A stretch of DNA of 64,000 nucleotides from Bacillota bacterium. Lineage in GTDB: Bacteria; Bacillota; Clostridia; Lachnospirales; Lachnospiraceae. The DNA is taken from positions 21,728 to 85,727 of the forward strand of contig JAEZTJ010000066.1 in NCBI GenBank assembly GCA_023421505.1, given 5' to 3'. The notes under the pieces were generated by a model. It ran no database searches. It was not told where the DNA came from and saw nothing but the letters and a program-made list of their open reading frames with translations. Position 1 is the first letter of the stretch, and every line of letters starts with the position of its first letter. A program made the position numbers and the translations under genes. This document shows positions 33,405 through 42,807 of this stretch, piece after piece.

Positions 33405-35051
33405 GTGGATATACAGTATAAAAAGGATTTAAGGCATAGCTATATGGTCATTGGATTAGAGGATAATAAAAGTGTGGAAGCTTATAGTATGAAGATGATC
33501 GAGAAGCAGCATATTGAGGGAATTCTTACGATTGAACATAGAATTGTTGATAACAAGCCCCTACTTTATTATGATATTACCGCTAAACAATCACTGGAAA
33601 TTATTCTTGATAAAGAGGTTTTGACTTATGATAAAGTGAAGAGGTTTTGTGAAACGCTTATCAGTACAGTCGAAAGAGCTTATGAATATCTTCTTCCTGA
33701 GGATGATTTTATACTAAAGCCAGAATTTATCTATATGGAGGTTTTTACGAATAAGACGGTCTTATGCTATTTACCCGGATATAATAAACCGCTAAAGGAG
33801 CAGATGAGCAGCCTGTTAGAATACCTCATGAACAAAGTGGATTATAATGATCGGGATGCTGTGGTTTTAGTATATCAATTATATTCAGTGAGCAAAGAAG
33901 ATGGATTTACCTTTGACCATTTGCTTAATGTTGTTCAGCAACAAAATAAACTTAATTATGATAACGATTATAAACCTGATATTAAGAGACAACGTAATTA
34001 TATAAGCAAAGAAAATATTTCAGATGTCAGGGCAAATAATACCGACATAAATAACGAAAGTGTAATGAAGGATTATAAGCTCAACAGAAGGGACGAGGAG
34101 AATTGTTTTAGTAAACCAGAAGCAGAGAAGCGAACAGATATTGCAAGCAGGATACCTGTAATGCTGGAAAAACTGGAGGGTGAGCAGGAAGTACCTTATT
34201 ATCCCTGGAAAACCTATCTTTACAGTGGTATATGCATTGGAATAGGTATTTTAATTATTGTCTTTTGTTTTGTATTTAAAATTATATATAATTCCTTTGG
34301 TACAAGAATTGACTACACCAAGCTTTTTGCTATGGGTCTTATTATCTTAGGAATAGAAGGTTATTTTTTTAAGCTGATATGGGATAAGAAAAATATGTTA
34401 ACAAAAATAATCCCAAAAAACGAATACATAGATCCCAGACAGGAATTACCTGAAAATTACCAAAGAGAGTATAAACAAAGGCAATCTATGATAGAAGAGT
34501 TAATGCCCAAGGAAGAAGGGGATAGTATAGTAAGGCAAAATGAGCCTGGTGACATAAAAATAAGAGGGAATAGACCTTCGTATAAACAGGTTAAAACAGC
34601 TTCTGATCGTCATAGTGAAGCAGATAACCACCATACTTCTATCCTATTAAACGATGAACAGGAGGATAATCCCACCTGCTTACTAAATGCAGCATATGAT
34701 GTACAGTTAGGAAACATAACAGCCAATCAGGAAAAAACCTTAATACTGGAACCCCTTGATAAAACACTTTATCAAAGTATCCTAATTAAAAATATCCCCT
34801 TCTTCATCGGAAAACTGAAGAAAAATGTGGATTACTTTCTCGAAAATGAGCTTGTCAGTAGATATCATGCCAAGATCACAAAAGAAAATGATAATTATTT
34901 TATCACCGACTTAAATTCTACGAATGGTACTTTTGTTAACGGAGCGCCTTTGCAAACCTATGAAAAGAGAAATATCAATATAGGTGATGAGGTAGCCTTC
35001 GCTAATATTAGATATAAATTTATGGAAACGGGGAATGAAGCAAATAATTAG
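33405..35051 (+). CDS. DUF6382-FHA domain membrane protein
   Basis: 548 residues with a GTG start set by GGAGG eight bases upstream. Residues about 1-180 match the DUF6382 module (LRHSYMVIGLEDNKSVEAYS). Two membrane helices lie at about 270-293 and 305-325. A charged linker follows, then an FHA domain at about 460-545 (FFIGKLKKNVDYFLENELVS, SRYHAKIT, DLNSTNGTFVNG), which binds phosphothreonine peptides. No Ser/Thr kinase lies in the window. This gene type often ends Tad loci in clostridia and may link the pilus to phosphorylation signalling; that is inference. Ends at the terminator at 35128. Confidence 0.85.
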   Translation: MDIQYKKDLRHSYMVIGLEDNKSVEAYSMKMIEKQHIEGILTIEHRIVDNKPLLYYDITAKQSLEIILDKEVLTYDKVKRFCETLISTVERAYEYLLPEDDFILKPEFIYMEVFTNKTVLCYLPGYNKPLKEQMSSLLEYLMNKVDYNDRDAVVLVYQLYSVSKEDGFTFDHLLNVVQQQNKLNYDNDYKPDIKRQRNYISKENISDVRANNTDINNESVMKDYKLNRRDEENCFSKPEAEKRTDIASRIPVMLEKLEGEQEVPYYPWKTYLYSGICIGIGILIIVFCFVFKIIYNSFGTRIDYTKLFAMGLIILGIEGYFFKLIWDKKNMLTKIIPKNEYIDPRQELPENYQREYKQRQSMIEELMPKEEGDSIVRQNEPGDIKIRGNRPSYKQVKTASDRHSEADNHHTSILLNDEQEDNPTCLLNAAYDVQLGNITANQEKTLILEPLDKTLYQSILIKNIPFFIGKLKKNVDYFLENELVSRYHAKITKENDNYFITDLNSTNGTFVNGAPLQTYEKRNINIGDEVAFANIRYKFMETGNEANN

Positions 35052-35127
35052 GGTTCATAATGTATCCAATGCGCAATACATCTAGGCTATAAATCTATGT
35101 AGACTGGATTTATATATAAAAAAGGAA

Positions 35128-35165
35128 CGTATATCCGAATACACATATTCCGATATACGTTTTTT
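35128..35165 (+). terminator. Terminator of the Tad locus
   Basis: Stem CGTATATC (35128-35135) with GATATACG (35152-35159) and an inner GAATA/TATTC extension, followed by T6 (35160-35165). It can also act on the opposing pseudogene. Confidence 0.8.
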
Positions 35166-35173
35166 GTAATTTG

Positions 35174-35557
35174 TTACTTTAAAGAATCTACGTTATACCC
35201 TTTTTCTTTTAGTCGATCGATAACATTGTATTCACTGATGCAATGAGCTGTTCCTACCACTACAAAGTAAGTATTACTACCTTTGGTTTTTAGTAAATTA
35301 TCAATATAATCAGCCATTTTATTATCTCTCTGGGTAAAGAGCTTATCTTCAAACTCTTTCATTAAAGCCGGCTGCTCTGTACCTAAATCCTCAGCAGTTG
35401 TATCCTCTGTAATTACTGCCTCATAAAAAGCTTCGTAATTTCCCTCATGCCAATATTGAAGCTTTAAGCCAATATAATCGTTTGAATTGATTGCATCGCT
35501 TGAAGCTAATCCCTTTGTTACTTCATTATAACAGGATGAGATAGCATCCCTGTCGTA
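35174..35557 (-). pseudogene. 5'-truncated TraB/GumN-family gene remnant
   Basis: Only about the last 125 codons remain. An open frame from 35557 reads YDRDAISSCYNEVTKGL at its start and ends in the TraB/GumN C-terminal pattern: FTQRDNKMADYIDNLLKTKG, TYFVVVGTAHCISEYNVIDR and LKEKGYNVDSL. The family normally has about 270-320 residues, with an N-terminal GTxHV metal motif that is missing here. A stop (35558-35560) and unrelated AT-rich DNA replace it. A nominal ATG at 35362 would give only 62 residues, so it is a pseudogene. Confidence 0.75.
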
Positions 35558-35703
35558 TCATGTCATAATATACAATATTTTAGATATAAGTTATTCTCTC
35601 CAATCGTAGTCCAAAAACAGAGATACATCTTGTAAATAATGGTTGCAGATAGTAAAATAAAATGAGGATTAGAGATTAATGCCTTTTGATTGGGGGTAAT
35701 CGC

Positions 35704-35970
35704 ATGAATAGAAAATATGATATTGCATATGCTTTAATATTAATTTTATTTCTCGTTGTAGCTATCTTTATAGGAAATTCTATATTCAAGGGTATTTTAT
35801 TGTTGTTATTCAGTGCAGTACTGCTTTTTAATACCATCCTAAAGCTGAAGCATAGGAAGGATGATAAGTTTCCGAGGATGATTTTCTATGGAATCTTATT
35901 ATTTTTAAATTCAATTCTCGCGGTAGGATCAATCTATGTAATCATACTATCGATTGTAGATGCGATCTAA
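35704..35970 (+). CDS. Small membrane protein of unknown function
   Basis: 88 residues with three hydrophobic segments (about 7-22, 25-43 and 58-85) and basic loops (KLKHRKDDKFPR). Start set at the ATG 35704, nine bases after GGGGG; the TTG at 35686 is an alternative. I do not recognise a family. It sits between the TraB/GumN remnant and glpK, 57 bp before the latter, so it might be cotranscribed with it. Confidence 0.65.
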   Translation: MNRKYDIAYALILILFLVVAIFIGNSIFKGILLLLFSAVLLFNTILKLKHRKDDKFPRMIFYGILLFLNSILAVGSIYVIILSIVDAI

Positions 35971-36027
35971 TTTTTTCAGGTGTACATAACTACTTAGGTT
36001 CAAACTTAACGGAAATGAGGTTTTGCG

Positions 36028-37518
36028 ATGAAGCAATATATTATGGCGCTTGACCAGGGGACAACCAGCTCAAGATGCATTCTATTCGATAAACAAGGTA
36101 AAATGAAGAGTGTTGCACAAAAGGAGTTTACTCAGATCTATCCGAAGCCCGGCTGGGTGGAGCATGATCCGATGGAGATCTGGTCTTCACAGATCTCGGT
36201 TGCGGCAGAGGCTATGGCTAAATTAGGAATTGGTGCTCAGGAGATAGCCTCAATAGGGATTACGAATCAGCGCGAAACCACGATTGTATGGAATAAGAAG
36301 ACTGGACAGCCAGTATATAATGCGATTGTGTGGCAGTGCCGCAGAACCTCGGATATGATTGAGGAGCTTAGGGCAAGAGGACTTGAGTCCTATATAAAGG
36401 ATAAAACAGGTTTAATTCCGGATGCTTACTTCTCTGGAACAAAGATTAAATGGATTCTTGATCATGTGCCTGGAGCTTATGAAGCAGCGGAGGCAGGAGA
36501 GCTGCTCTTCGGAACAGTTGATACCTGGATTATATGGAATTTAACAAAGGGCAGAACCTTTGTTACAGATTATACGAATGCATCTCGCACGATGCTTTTT
36601 GATATCAAAACACTTACCTGGGATGAAAAGATATTAAAGGAGCTTTCTATCCCAAGCGCTATGCTGCCAGAGGTAAAGCCTTCCAGCTGTATCTATGGTT
36701 ATTCAGATAGAAGTCTCTTTGGAGAAGAGCTTCCGATTGCGGGAGCGGCGGGAGATCAGCAGGCAGCATTATTCGGGCAATGTTGTTTTACGAAGGGTGA
36801 TGTGAAGAATACCTATGGGACAGGCTGCTTTTTACTCATGAACACCGGTAAGGAAGCAATAGCATCAAAGCATGGTCTGCTTACAACACTTGCGGCAGCA
36901 ACCGGGACAGAGCCGGAATATGCCTTAGAGGGCAGTGTATTTGTAGCCGGTGCAGCAGTTCAATGGCTCAGGGATGAGCTACAGTTAATTCGAACCGCAG
37001 CGGAAAGCGAAAAATTAGCTATGCAGGTGGAGGATACGAATGGTGTCTATGTGGTGCCTGCATTTGCAGGTCTTGGTGCGCCCTACTGGGATCAGTATGC
37101 AAGAGGCGCTATTCTGGGTATAACCAGAGGCTGCAATAGAGAACATATTATAAGAGCAACCTTGGAATCAATTGCTTATCAGACACTTGACGTATTAAGA
37201 GCGATGGAAGCAGATTCCGGGAATAGTCTGAAATCGCTGAAGGTAGACGGCGGGGCCTGTGCGAACCGCTTTCTGATGCAGTTTCAGGCAGATATATTAA
37301 ATACAACGGTACGTAAGCCGGAGTGTATTGAGACAACAGCTCTTGGGGCAGCTTACTTAGCTGGATTGGCGGTAGGATTTTGGAAGGACAAGGATGAGAT
37401 CCGTTCAAACTGGGCATTAGCAGAGACCTTTGAACCATCAATCTCTGCAGATAAAAGACAGGTGCTAATTACAGGCTGGAAGAAGGCAGTGACCCGTTCC
37501 TTTGCCTGGGAAGAATAA
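36028..37518 (+). CDS. glpK: Glycerol kinase
   Basis: Phosphorylates glycerol to glycerol 3-phosphate with ATP. 496 residues, full length for the family (FGGY kinases). Phosphate-loop MALDQGTTSSRCILFD at the N-terminus, substrate-binding residues in TNQRETTIVW and IVWQCRRT, central GAAGDQQAALFGQCCFTKGD, and the C-terminal VDGGACANRFLMQFQADIL. No glpF or glpD lies next to it. AAATGAGG precedes the ATG. The next gene starts 18 bp after its stop. Confidence 0.98.
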   Translation: MKQYIMALDQGTTSSRCILFDKQGKMKSVAQKEFTQIYPKPGWVEHDPMEIWSSQISVAAEAMAKLGIGAQEIASIGITNQRETTIVWNKKTGQPVYNAIVWQCRRTSDMIEELRARGLESYIKDKTGLIPDAYFSGTKIKWILDHVPGAYEAAEAGELLFGTVDTWIIWNLTKGRTFVTDYTNASRTMLFDIKTLTWDEKILKELSIPSAMLPEVKPSSCIYGYSDRSLFGEELPIAGAAGDQQAALFGQCCFTKGDVKNTYGTGCFLLMNTGKEAIASKHGLLTTLAAATGTEPEYALEGSVFVAGAAVQWLRDELQLIRTAAESEKLAMQVEDTNGVYVVPAFAGLGAPYWDQYARGAILGITRGCNREHIIRATLESIAYQTLDVLRAMEADSGNSLKSLKVDGGACANRFLMQFQADILNTTVRKPECIETTALGAAYLAGLAVGFWKDKDEIRSNWALAETFEPSISADKRQVLITGWKKAVTRSFAWEE

Positions 37519-37536
37519 TAGAGGGAATAATGAAGC

Positions 37537-38676
37537 ATGGTAGATGACAGATTAGACAGCAGCTTTCTTAATTTGGGTTATCAAAGGGTTAATTCTAATG
37601 CACAGGGTATTTATCTATATTACCTGGTTATGGAGCAGGAGCTTGTAATGATTGCTGTTACGCATGTACTCAAAGGTAACGAGCTTTCAGCTGAACAATA
37701 CGATCATATCTTAAATCAGATGAAGGAAAGCTTCTATAAGACCTATTCTTGCGAGATACAGCTGCTTAGTCTTATCCTGACCGAATATCCGGACAAGGTA
37801 AAACAGCTTTGTACAGATACGAGAGTAGGAGTTCACTGGATTATCGATGTAAACGTTAACCGATTACTTATTTATGAGACTCAGGCGAATGATTTTTATG
37901 GCTTGAAGAATAAATTAGAACAACTTCTTGAGGAGGAACCGGTTAACTATAGTCAGGATACAGTATTAGGTAGAGATCATAGCTATAAGGCTGATGAGGC
38001 TTCAGAGCTTTACAGAAGCGATAATACTTCGAGGACGTTGCAGTTTACCCTTATGAATACGATTCTTATTGCAGCCAATTTAATTGCCTATATTATTACA
38101 CACTATACGGACGCCTTTGGCGGTGCTGATCAAATGTATATTAAGGGTGCGTTATCCTGGTATTTTGTTAAGGAGAATAACGAATACTACCGACTTCTTA
38201 CATCGATGTTCATGCATGCAGACGGCAGCCATTTGGTAAATAATATGCTGGTGCTATTATTTATCGGCAGCGGCCTAGAACGTGCAGTTGGAAAACTAAA
38301 ATATCTTTTCCTTTATTTTGGTACCGGTATTCTTGCAGGACTCACCTCTTTCGGCTATAATATGTGGAAAGAAAATGGAATGGTACCTGTTTATAAATCA
38401 ACATTTTCAGTGGGTGCTTCCGGGGCAATCTTCGGTATCATTGGAGCAATCTTTTTTATCGTTGTGATTAATAGAGGCCGTCTGGAGGAAATCAGCAAAG
38501 GGCGAATGATTTTATTTGTTGTGTTGAGCTTATATAGTGGAATTATCAATTCAAATATTGATCAGGCTGCGCATATAGGGGGCTTTGTAGCAGGTATACT
38601 ACTTACAGCACTTATTTATCGCAGGGCAAAAGTCAAGAAAGACTTTAGAAATCATGGAAGATTTGATAGTATCTGA
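37537..38676 (+). CDS. Rhomboid-family intramembrane serine protease
   Basis: Membrane protease of 379 residues. The C-terminal rhomboid domain (about 165-370) has the catalytic Ser in FSVGASGAIFGIIGA, the His in AAHIGGFVAG, and LTSMFMHADGSHLVNNMLVL in the first part. The N-terminal 165 residues are soluble and unusual for the family, perhaps a regulatory or substrate-binding domain. It starts 18 bp after glpK in the same direction, so they may be cotranscribed. Confidence 0.9.
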   Translation: MVDDRLDSSFLNLGYQRVNSNAQGIYLYYLVMEQELVMIAVTHVLKGNELSAEQYDHILNQMKESFYKTYSCEIQLLSLILTEYPDKVKQLCTDTRVGVHWIIDVNVNRLLIYETQANDFYGLKNKLEQLLEEEPVNYSQDTVLGRDHSYKADEASELYRSDNTSRTLQFTLMNTILIAANLIAYIITHYTDAFGGADQMYIKGALSWYFVKENNEYYRLLTSMFMHADGSHLVNNMLVLLFIGSGLERAVGKLKYLFLYFGTGILAGLTSFGYNMWKENGMVPVYKSTFSVGASGAIFGIIGAIFFIVVINRGRLEEISKGRMILFVVLSLYSGIINSNIDQAAHIGGFVAGILLTALIYRRAKVKKDFRNHGRFDSI

Positions 38677-38766
38677 TAACGTAGTGTATTTAGGCAATTC
38701 TAAGGATAATTGACTGATAGGGAATACTGAACTTAAAGTTTTAACATCAGGAGGGGAGATTGTTAC

Positions 38767-39768
38767 ATGAAAATCAATATCTATTACGGCGGCAGGGGCT
38801 TAATCGAGGACCCGACACTTTATGTAATGAGCAAGATTACAACGGTTTTGGAGGAACTCCGTGTTATAGTAACCAGATACAATCTCTATGAGGAGAAGAA
38901 TGCAATCTCCATGCTTCCTAAGACCCTTAAGGAGGCAGACGGAGTGATACTTGCTACTACAGTGGAATGGATGGGTATCGGTGGCTTTATGCAGCAGTTT
39001 TTAGACGCTTGCTGGCTGTATGCCGATAAAGAAAAGTTAAGCAGGTTATATATGTTTCCCGTAGTGATTGCGAATACCTATGGGGAGAGAGATGCGGAGC
39101 TTACGTTAATCAAAGCCTGGGAGCTACTTGGTGGAATTCCCTGTAACGGAATCAGTGCTTACGTGGAGGATCATGTAGATTTTGAGACAAATACAGATTA
39201 TGCGGGAATTATTGAGAAGAGAGCGGAAGCATACTACCGCAGCATCCACCATAAGACAAAGATGCTTCCTACCAGTAACACTGCGATTAAGCAGAATATG
39301 CTAAGAAGCAGTTCTATCGTATTGACGCCTCAGGAAAGTGAACAGCTTTCTATGTATGTATCGGATGATACTTATGTTAAGAAACAAAAAGAGGACATTG
39401 AGGAGCTTACACAGCTTTTTAAGGATATGCTTGACAGTAATACAGAGGGAGATGCCGGTCAGGATTTTATCAAAAATTTAAAGGATAATTTTCATCCCCT
39501 GGATGATTTTGCAGCCTCCTATTCCATAACCTTATCAGATACAAAAAAGACTTTAATTGTAGAAATAAATAATAAACGCCTTAAATGTTATTACGGTGAG
39601 AAACCGGACGCAGATGTGATTGCAAAAACAACACATGCGGTCATGAATAAGCTGGTTCTAGGCCGAACTACCTTTCAAGGCGCATTTATGTCCGGTGAAT
39701 TAACTGCCAAAGGCAACTTTAAGACGCTGCGTTCCTTTGATCAGGTGTTCCAATTCAATATTTTATAG
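38767..39768 (+). CDS. Flavodoxin-like / SCP-2-like fusion protein
   Basis: 333 residues. The N-terminal half (about 1-165) is a flavodoxin/NADPH-dependent FMN-reductase-like fold (IYYGGRGLIEDPTLYVMSKI, ATTVEWMGIGGFMQQFLDAC, VVIANTYGERDAELTLIKAW). The C-terminal part (about 225-333) has the pattern of an SCP-2 sterol-carrier domain: DDFAASYSITLSDTKKTLIV and LVLGRTTFQGAFMSGELTAK. Such fusions occur in clostridia; the flavodoxin loops are not canonical, so FMN binding is uncertain. Function unknown. Its last six bases overlap the end of the convergent histidine kinase gene. Confidence 0.8.
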   Translation: MKINIYYGGRGLIEDPTLYVMSKITTVLEELRVIVTRYNLYEEKNAISMLPKTLKEADGVILATTVEWMGIGGFMQQFLDACWLYADKEKLSRLYMFPVVIANTYGERDAELTLIKAWELLGGIPCNGISAYVEDHVDFETNTDYAGIIEKRAEAYYRSIHHKTKMLPTSNTAIKQNMLRSSSIVLTPQESEQLSMYVSDDTYVKKQKEDIEELTQLFKDMLDSNTEGDAGQDFIKNLKDNFHPLDDFAASYSITLSDTKKTLIVEINNKRLKCYYGEKPDADVIAKTTHAVMNKLVLGRTTFQGAFMSGELTAKGNFKTLRSFDQVFQFNIL

Positions 39769-40515
39769 GGGAAGCAGAAGGGTAAAGGAGGTTAAATCTT
39801 CATTCGAATCTACGCAGATGCTTCCATAGTGGAGATCTAACACCTTCTTAACTAAAGCTAGCCCTACACCGGTGCCTCCCTTCTTATAGGTCACGAAGGG
39901 AACAAAGATATCCTTAATGGCCTCCTCTGGAATTGCCTGGCCGTTATTGCTGATCTGAATAGATAGCTTTGCAGGAGAAGGACATTCCCCCGGAAGATAT
40001 TTCAGATTAATATGTATAAAATCGCCGGGTTCAGTTGCTTCAAAAGCATTTTTTATCAAATTTGAAAATACCTGTTTCATTTTTACTGAGTCGCAGGGAT
40101 AAGAATAAAAATAGGGCTCACTGGTCGAGTCAATCGTAATAGATAAATCAATCAGCTCGGTCAGGGCCTGGGGCATAAAGCTATTGACAACATTCTGGAT
40201 TAGTTGAAGAAGGTTCGTATTATCTTTATGGATATAATTGCAGATATTAAGTAAAGAAGCATCGGCCATAATATGCTCCATATCATCAAGTAAATCCTGA
40301 AGCTGGTCCCAGTATTTAAAATCCTTTGCTTCAGGGTGCTTTTGCTCGATATATTGAATAGTACCCTTAAGCAGGGAGAGCGGGTTGCGAAGTTCATGAA
40401 CGAACATAGAGGTGATTTTTTTATTATCATCTATTATGGTTTGAAGAATTGCTTCATATTCAGGATTAGCTTTTATCATGCAGGCAAGCGCGTCATTGTT
40501 TATTTCAGAGAACAT
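39763..40515 (-). CDS. Orphan sensor histidine kinase, soluble
   Basis: 250 residues from the ATG at 40515 (GGGAGG seven bases upstream). HisKA dimerisation box FVHELRNPLSLLKGTIQYIE with phospho-acceptor His40, N box FSNLIKNAFEATEP, G1 box replaced by ISNNGQAIPEEAIKDIF, and G2 GGTGVGLALVKKVLDLHYGS. There is no membrane segment or input domain beyond about 30 residues, and no response regulator nearby. Similar short kinases in sporulating Firmicutes act in phosphorelays (KinB-type ATPase core), which is only a suggestion here. Confidence 0.85.
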   Translation of the reverse strand: MFSEINNDALACMIKANPEYEAILQTIIDDNKKITSMFVHELRNPLSLLKGTIQYIEQKHPEAKDFKYWDQLQDLLDDMEHIMADASLLNICNYIHKDNTNLLQLIQNVVNSFMPQALTELIDLSITIDSTSEPYFYSYPCDSVKMKQVFSNLIKNAFEATEPGDFIHINLKYLPGECPSPAKLSIQISNNGQAIPEEAIKDIFVPFVTYKKGGTGVGLALVKKVLDLHYGSICVDSNEDLTSFTLLLPL

Positions 40516-40698
40516 AGTATACCTCCCAACAATCAAGAAACGTAATAGTTTTGTAATTACCTATTATTGTTTTCATATAAAGATTACGGCTTCCTGCTTA
40601 GTTAAGCAGAAGTCAAGTGTTAAGTTGATAGTATCAAATAATGGAAAAATATGCAATATTAATAGTGTTACAACAATCGACACAGGAGGAGCTTTATC

Positions 40699-41109
40699 AT
40701 GAACAATTGTATTTTTTGTAAAATAATCGCAGGGGATATTCCAGCTGCAACCGTGTATGAGGATGATATGTTTAAAGCAATTATGGATATATCTCCGGCA
40801 GCAAAGGGACATGTAATTATCCTGCCCAAGAAGCACTATGCAAATTTATTCGAACTTGAGGAGGAAACCGCTGCTAGGGTAATTCCAGTTGCTAAGAAGA
40901 TAGCAGCGGCTATTATGGCCGAGCTTTCCTGTGATGGTATCAATCTGCTGCAAAATAATGGAGAGGCGGCAGGCCAGACAGTGTTTCATTTCCATATGCA
41001 CTTGATACCAAGATATGAGAAGGATCGTGTGGAAATTACCTGGGAGCATGATAATTATGCAGAGGGGGAAGCGGTAAGCCTTGCAGCAGCAATCGCCGCA
41101 AGATTTTGA
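40699..41109 (+). CDS. hinT: HIT-family nucleotide-binding protein
   Basis: 136-residue histidine-triad hydrolase acting on purine nucleoside phosphoramidates or related nucleotides (HinT-like). The HIT motif HFHMHLIPRY is at about 98-107. The N-terminal CIFCKIIAGDIPAATVYEDD with two Cys is typical of bacterial HinT. GGAGGAG precedes the ATG. Followed by a clean terminator. Confidence 0.95.
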   Translation: MNNCIFCKIIAGDIPAATVYEDDMFKAIMDISPAAKGHVIILPKKHYANLFELEEETAARVIPVAKKIAAAIMAELSCDGINLLQNNGEAAGQTVFHFHMHLIPRYEKDRVEITWEHDNYAEGEAVSLAAAIAARF

Positions 41110-41133
41110 TAATTAGATAATACGTTATTGAAA

Positions 41134-41180
41134 TGCCGTATTGCTCAGTTTATATCCTAAGCAGTACGGCAATTTTAATT
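41134..41180 (+). terminator. Intrinsic terminator after hinT
   Basis: 12-bp stem with one G-U pair (41134-41145 with 41160-41171; core TGCCGTA), then ATTTTAATT. It also faces the end of the minus-strand murG gene, so it may work both ways. Confidence 0.85.
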
Positions 41181-41207
41181 AATTACATTTTAATAGGCAA
41201 TTCTGAG

Positions 41208-42272
41208 TTATTTGATGGTATCCTTAATTAATCTTACAATGGTGTCTATGGAGTTATTTAAATCACTTTGGTTCATTGCATTCATGTACTCATGCTTTGC
41301 GTCCATTACGGTTTTGATTGCTTCAAGAAGCCGGCTGACGCTTAAATCCTCTTCCTTTAAGACTAAGGAATAGCCCTGACGCTCAAAGGATTCAGCATTT
41401 AAGATCTGATCTCCTCTGCTGGAGGCTGCAGGAAGTGGAATTAATATGTTGGGTTTACGTAAGGCAAGCAGCTCGCAGATTGCATTGGCTCCAGCCCGAG
41501 AGATGACAAGATCGGCTGCAGCAAAAAGATCACTAAGCTCAGCCTTTATATACTCGTATTGTACATAACCCGCAGTATCCACTAATTTTTCGTCGATATT
41601 ACCCTTACCACACAGATGGATAACCTGATAATCTCTTAATAAGGTGGGAAGCATACCGCGGATGACATCATTGATTGCCCGTGAACCGGTACTTCCGCCG
41701 ATGATTAATATAACAGGCTTATTAGCTGAAAACCCACAGAAATCCAAGCCCTTAATTTTATTACCCGAAAAGAGCTCCTTACGAATTGGCGTACCGGTAA
41801 GTACTGCTTTATCAGGAGGGAGATATTTTACGGTCTCCGGGAAATTGGCACAGACCTTTGTAGCAGAGGGTATAGCTAGCTTATTGGCTAAGCCCGGAGT
41901 CATATCGGATTCGTGAATAATTACAGGTATATTATATTTTTTAGCAGCGAAAACGACAGGCACTGTTACAAAGCCGCCCTTTGAAAATACGATATCGGGC
42001 TTTAGACGTTTTAAGATTTTACGCGCCTCAAAATAACCCTTTGCTACCTTAAAAGGATCTGAAAAATTCTTGGGGTCAAAATATCTTCTCAGCTTTCCAG
42101 AGGAAATTCCATGGTAGGGTATACCGTATTCTTCAATCAATTTTTTTTCTATTCCGTTATAGGAACCAATATATTGAATATCATAGCCTTCCTTTTTCAA
42201 TTCAGGCAGCAGTGCGATACAAGGAGTTACGTGACCGGCGGTTCCGCCTCCTGTTAATACGATTCGTTTCAT
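41208..42272 (-). CDS. murG: MurG-type UDP-GlcNAc:lipid-I N-acetylglucosaminyltransferase
   Basis: Converts lipid I to lipid II on the inner membrane face. 354 residues from the ATG at 42272 (GGAGG ten bases upstream). The longer reading from 42425 merely overlaps the next gene. GT28 motifs: the N-terminal GGGTAGHVTPCIAL, SKGGFVTVPVV, HESDMTPGLANKLA, GGSTGSRAIND and SRAGANAICELLALRKPNIL followed by IPLPAASSRGDQ. It lies outside a division/cell-wall cluster, and the stop codon of the upstream TSCPD gene overlaps its start (ATGA), so the two are coupled. A second murG elsewhere cannot be excluded. Confidence 0.92.
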   Translation of the reverse strand: MKRIVLTGGGTAGHVTPCIALLPELKKEGYDIQYIGSYNGIEKKLIEEYGIPYHGISSGKLRRYFDPKNFSDPFKVAKGYFEARKILKRLKPDIVFSKGGFVTVPVVFAAKKYNIPVIIHESDMTPGLANKLAIPSATKVCANFPETVKYLPPDKAVLTGTPIRKELFSGNKIKGLDFCGFSANKPVILIIGGSTGSRAINDVIRGMLPTLLRDYQVIHLCGKGNIDEKLVDTAGYVQYEYIKAELSDLFAAADLVISRAGANAICELLALRKPNILIPLPAASSRGDQILNAESFERQGYSLVLKEEDLSVSRLLEAIKTVMDAKHEYMNAMNQSDLNNSIDTIVRLIKDTIK

Positions 42273-42520
42273 ACCTTTGACCTCCATTCCTTTAAGGCTT
42301 TCGCTAATTGATCCGGGCAGGAGGTAGGTTTGAAGCCGCAGGTTACGCCATCGAACTTGTTTATTACATCGTCTACCTTCATTCCTACAAGTAAACGTGA
42401 CAGGCCATTGGCATTGCCGGAGCATCCGCCTTTAAACTGAACCATATTGATGGTACCAGTTGATTTATCTATATCGAAGCTGATTTCACGACTGCATACG
42501 CCCGATGTTTTATATGTCAT
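42269..42520 (-). CDS. TSCPD-domain protein (TIGR03905-like)
   Basis: 83-residue protein with four conserved Cys: VCSREISF, GGCSGNANGLSRLL, GVTCGF and TSCPDQLA. The TSCPD domain also occurs at the C-terminus of some class II ribonucleotide reductases, where it is thought to bind metal; the stand-alone form has no assigned function. AAAGGG precedes the ATG. Overlaps murG by four bases. Confidence 0.88.
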   Translation of the reverse strand: MTYKTSGVCSREISFDIDKSTGTINMVQFKGGCSGNANGLSRLLVGMKVDDVINKFDGVTCGFKPTSCPDQLAKALKEWRSKV

Positions 42521-42807
42521 GTTGAAACCCTTTCTTTCATCTATGTTCTATTCTAATCTATGAGTCTAATCGGAATTAGGGCACTCATAATTGAGTACAT
42601 TGTATCTCACGATATCATATTTTGCAACGGGGTATTTCGAAATAAGAAAGTATATTGATCAAGGACTGTTTAGGTAGCGTTTTTGATAGCTTACCTATTA
42701 ACCATAAAGCGCAACCACTTGACGCTCTCTATTCTTATAATTGAATTTGTATTTTCCTCTTGAATAGGATAAAATAATTTTTATAAACGAAGTAGCGGAG
42801 GTACATC

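Noticed and set aside
42273..42425. N-terminal extension of murG
   Set aside because: The extra 51 codons are the antisense-free but out-of-frame overlap with the TSCPD gene; GGAGG fits only the ATG at 42272.
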